DNA from: Pontibaca methylaminivorans | GTDB taxonomy: Bacteria; Pseudomonadota; Alphaproteobacteria; Rhodobacterales; Rhodobacteraceae | Assembly: GCF_900156525.1 (NCBI RefSeq) | Contig: NZ_FTPS01000001.1 | Location: 558,001 to 622,000 of the forward strand | Length of the DNA: 64,000 nt | Direction of reading: 5' to 3' | In this document: piece after piece, positions 63,179 to 64,000 of the stretch | Numbering within the stretch: position 1 is the first letter of the stretch | Layout of the letters: each line of letters opens with the position of its first letter | Made by a program: the position numbers and the translations under genes | The notes under the pieces: generated by a model | The model's database searches: none | The model's input: the letters and a program-made list of their open reading frames with translations, nothing else | Told to the model about the DNA's origin: nothing

Positions 63179-64000
63179 CCCCGGCCCGCCCCCCGGGATC
63201 CCCCCGGCCGCAGGGCCGGATCCGCACCGGCTGGTCCATCGTGATGCGCGTCCAGCGCAGCTTTGCCGAGGACCAGATCACGCTGATCGCGGCCGGCATC
63301 GCCTTTTACGCCCTGCTTGCCCTGTTTCCGGCCATCACCGCGCTGGTGGCGCTGGCGGGGCTGGTGCTCGACCCGGTGGCGGTGGTCGGGCAGATGGAGA
63401 CGCTGAGCGATTTCCTGCCCGAGGAAGTCACCGAGATCGTGATCGGCCAGGCGACGGATGTGGCGGGGCACCAGGGCAAGGGGCTTGGCATCGCGGCGAT
63501 CATCGGGCTGGGGATCGCGCTCTATTCGGCCTCGAAAGGGGTCGGCAGCCTGATCCAGGGGCTGAACGTCGCCTATGAGGTCACCGAGACGCGCGGTTTC
63601 ATCTGGCGCAAGACGCTTTCGATCCTGCTGACGCTGGTGCTGATTCTCGGCTTCATCATCGGCATCGGCATGTCGCTCGCGCTGCCGGCGGCGCTTGCGG
63701 TGCTGCCCTTCGACCTGCGCGCGAAATATGTCGCCGCCGGAAGCGGAGCGCTGGTGATGCTGGTCTTTGCCCTGCTGTCGCTGGCGCTGATCTATCGGTT
63801 CGGCCCCTCCCGCCGGACCCCGCGCGAAAGCGTGATCTCGGTCGGTGCGCTGATTGCCTGCCTGATCTGGTTCGTCGCCTCCGCGGGCTTTGGAATCTAT
63901 GTGTCGAATTTCGCATCCTATAACGAAAGCTTCGGCTCGCTCGGCGGGATCGTCATCCTTCTGCTCTGGCTCTGGCTTTCGGCCACGGCGGTGCTTCTGG
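63175..64000 (+). CDS. YihY/BrkB-family inner-membrane protein, N-terminal part
   Basis: About 275 residues are visible before the window ends. The sequence shows the YihY (formerly 'RNase BN') family features: an amphipathic start, the AAGIAFYALLALFPAITALVALAGL helix, the conserved YSASKGVGSLIQGLNVAYEVTETRGFIWRK loop and further transmembrane helices (LTLVLILGFIIGIGMSLALP, LIACLIWFVASAGFGIYV). Function is unknown; the ribonuclease label in older annotations is wrong. The start at 63175 overlaps a possible leader peptide and lacks its own ribosome site. Confidence 0.88.
   Translation, partial: MTPARPPGSPRPQGRIRTGWSIVMRVQRSFAEDQITLIAAGIAFYALLALFPAITALVALAGLVLDPVAVVGQMETLSDFLPEEVTEIVIGQATDVAGHQGKGLGIAAIIGLGIALYSASKGVGSLIQGLNVAYEVTETRGFIWRKTLSILLTLVLILGFIIGIGMSLALPAALAVLPFDLRAKYVAAGSGALVMLVFALLSLALIYRFGPSRRTPRESVISVGALIACLIWFVASAGFGIYVSNFASYNESFGSLGGIVILLLWLWLSATAVLL

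Noticed and set aside
1-64000. CRISPR array, transposon or tRNA gene
   Set aside because: No spaced direct repeats, transposase motifs, long terminal inverted repeats or cloverleaf-like sequences were seen in any intergenic region.

Overview
The window reads as a stretch of core chromosome from a high-GC alphaproteobacterium of the Rhodobacterales (Rhodobacter/Paracoccus/Roseobacter relatives). The main evidence is a ctrA-sciP pair, a bc1 operon whose cytochrome b keeps Rhodobacter capsulatus residue numbering at the haem ligands and PEWY motif, the petP-petR regulators, a choXWV choline importer beside betB, and LpxI in place of LpxH. I found no rRNA, tRNA, CRISPR, transposase, phage gene or integron, so this is not a mobile island. 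About 57 protein genes fill nearly the whole window.

Layout. 1-9 kb: the end of a YcjX-like ATPase, the B12-dependent ribonucleotide reductase nrdJ with a probable NrdR site, a small lipoprotein, a dihaem cytochrome c peroxidase with an FNR-type promoter, and the cell-cycle regulators ctrA and sciP, each preceded by a CtrA-like box; then mnmA. 9-21 kb: one long leftward envelope/isoprenoid unit, pyrH-frr-uppS-cdsA-dxr-rseP-bamA-skp-fabZ-lpxA-lpxI-lpxB, with many overlapping or near-overlapping junctions. 21-36 kb: miaA, an AraC regulator beside an orphan Tat-exported peptide-type binding protein, a lytic transglycosylase, ssb, a site-2 protease with CBS domains, aroB-aroK, a small membrane protein with a large unknown exported protein and xerD, a CorC-type protein, an aldose dehydrogenase and a HerA-like ATPase.

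36-48 kb: a 440-base intergenic region with two intrinsic terminators that end no gene (two candidate small RNAs), an IalB-family protein, lpxD with a dedicated acyl carrier protein and ketoacyl synthase, a divergent L,D-transpeptidase/DUF882 pair, and choline uptake and oxidation (betB, choXWV). 48-64 kb: an extended SDR protein, dxs-ispA-xseB-HDAC-like, petR-petP, ilvE, aroC, a TPP-riboswitch-controlled thiBPQ operon, the bc1 operon petABC, and the start of a YihY-family membrane protein.

How it fits together: outer-membrane assembly (bamA, skp), lipid A synthesis (lpxA, lpxB, lpxD, lpxI, fabZ) and isoprenoid supply (dxr, dxs, ispA, uppS) dominate. Respiration (petABC, ccp), DNA precursor supply (nrdJ) and cell-cycle control (ctrA, sciP) are the other themes. 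The most interesting non-coding signals are the two candidate small RNAs near 36.0-36.25 kb, the thi riboswitch with a visible start-site-sequestering helix, the paired NrdR-like sites, the CtrA boxes at ctrA and sciP, and the FNR-type promoter of ccp.
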